A program made the position numbers and the translations under genes. Below are positions 5,274 to 5,346 of a stretch of 5,346 bases of DNA, piece by piece. The notes under the pieces are model-generated. The model had not been told where the DNA came from. It did no database searches and saw only the letters and a list, made by a program, of their open reading frames with translations. The stretch covers positions 1-5,346 of the forward strand of contig VBJT01000082.1 of assembly GCA_005880075.1 (NCBI GenBank), in the 5' to 3' direction. The stretch's first letter is position 1; every line of letters starts with the position of its first letter. This stretch comes from Chloroflexota bacterium. GTDB lineage: Bacteria; Chloroflexota; Dehalococcoidia; SM23-28-2; RBG-16-64-32.

Positions 5274-5346
5274 CACACAGAACGCCCCGGCAGCTCACCC
5301 CGACGTAGTAAAGGGTTGAGCGGAGCGACCACGCCCTCGCGCCCGT
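5274..5346. other. Right-edge region downstream of kimA
   Basis: These 73 bp after the kimA TAG contain no coding frame I can support and no clear intrinsic terminator (no strong stem followed by a T-run). Either transcription continues or the terminator lies beyond the window. Confidence 0.4.

Noticed and set aside
1..5346. tRNA, rRNA, CRISPR array or complete insertion sequence
   Set aside because: I saw no regularly spaced repeats, transposase or integrase frame, cloverleaf or rRNA-like sequence in the window.

Overview
The window holds a potassium-homeostasis locus from a high-GC bacterium. It contains a KdpD/KdpE-type two-component system on the minus strand and, divergent from it, a KimA-type potassium importer on the plus strand. 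Most coding sequence is GC-rich (about 71% in kdpE stretches I counted) with strong G/C bias at third codon positions. I cannot fix the taxon from this sequence; Chloroflexota, Actinomycetota or a similar high-GC lineage is a guess.

Layout. Positions 1-206 are mostly non-coding. They hold the possible first codons of a gene leaving the left edge (minus strand), a decayed copy of the 3' end of a kdpE-like gene (104-170, minus strand, one frameshift), and two GC-rich hairpins. Positions 207-482 encode an unrecognised 91-residue, two-helix membrane protein (minus) whose base composition is clearly lower in GC than its neighbours. Positions 554-1255 encode a complete KdpE-like OmpR-family response regulator, overlapping by 4 bp the histidine kinase gene at 1252-2847. 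The kinase resembles only the C-terminal half of classical KdpD (four membrane helices, GAF-like region, HisKA and HATPase); the long cytoplasmic N-terminal KdpD and Usp sensor domains are absent. Positions 2848-3023 are the divergent promoter region, with an 11-bp-phased direct repeat (TTGAGC/TTGACC) followed at once by a perfect 7-bp inverted repeat. Positions 3024-5273 encode KimA: a 12-helix APC-superfamily transporter with a C-terminal Usp-like domain. Its true start is uncertain. Positions 5274-5346 hold nothing I can name.

How the parts may work together (inference). The kinase-regulator pair would sense potassium or turgor status through its membrane/GAF module and control the divergent kimA gene, and perhaps its own operon, through the phased repeat. 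KimA would import potassium and, by analogy with Bacillus subtilis KimA, may be inhibited by c-di-AMP at its C-terminal domain. No kdpFABC genes are in the window. The most unusual points are the headless KdpD paired with KimA instead of KdpFABC, and the duplicated, decayed kdpE tail bracketing a compositionally foreign small membrane gene.
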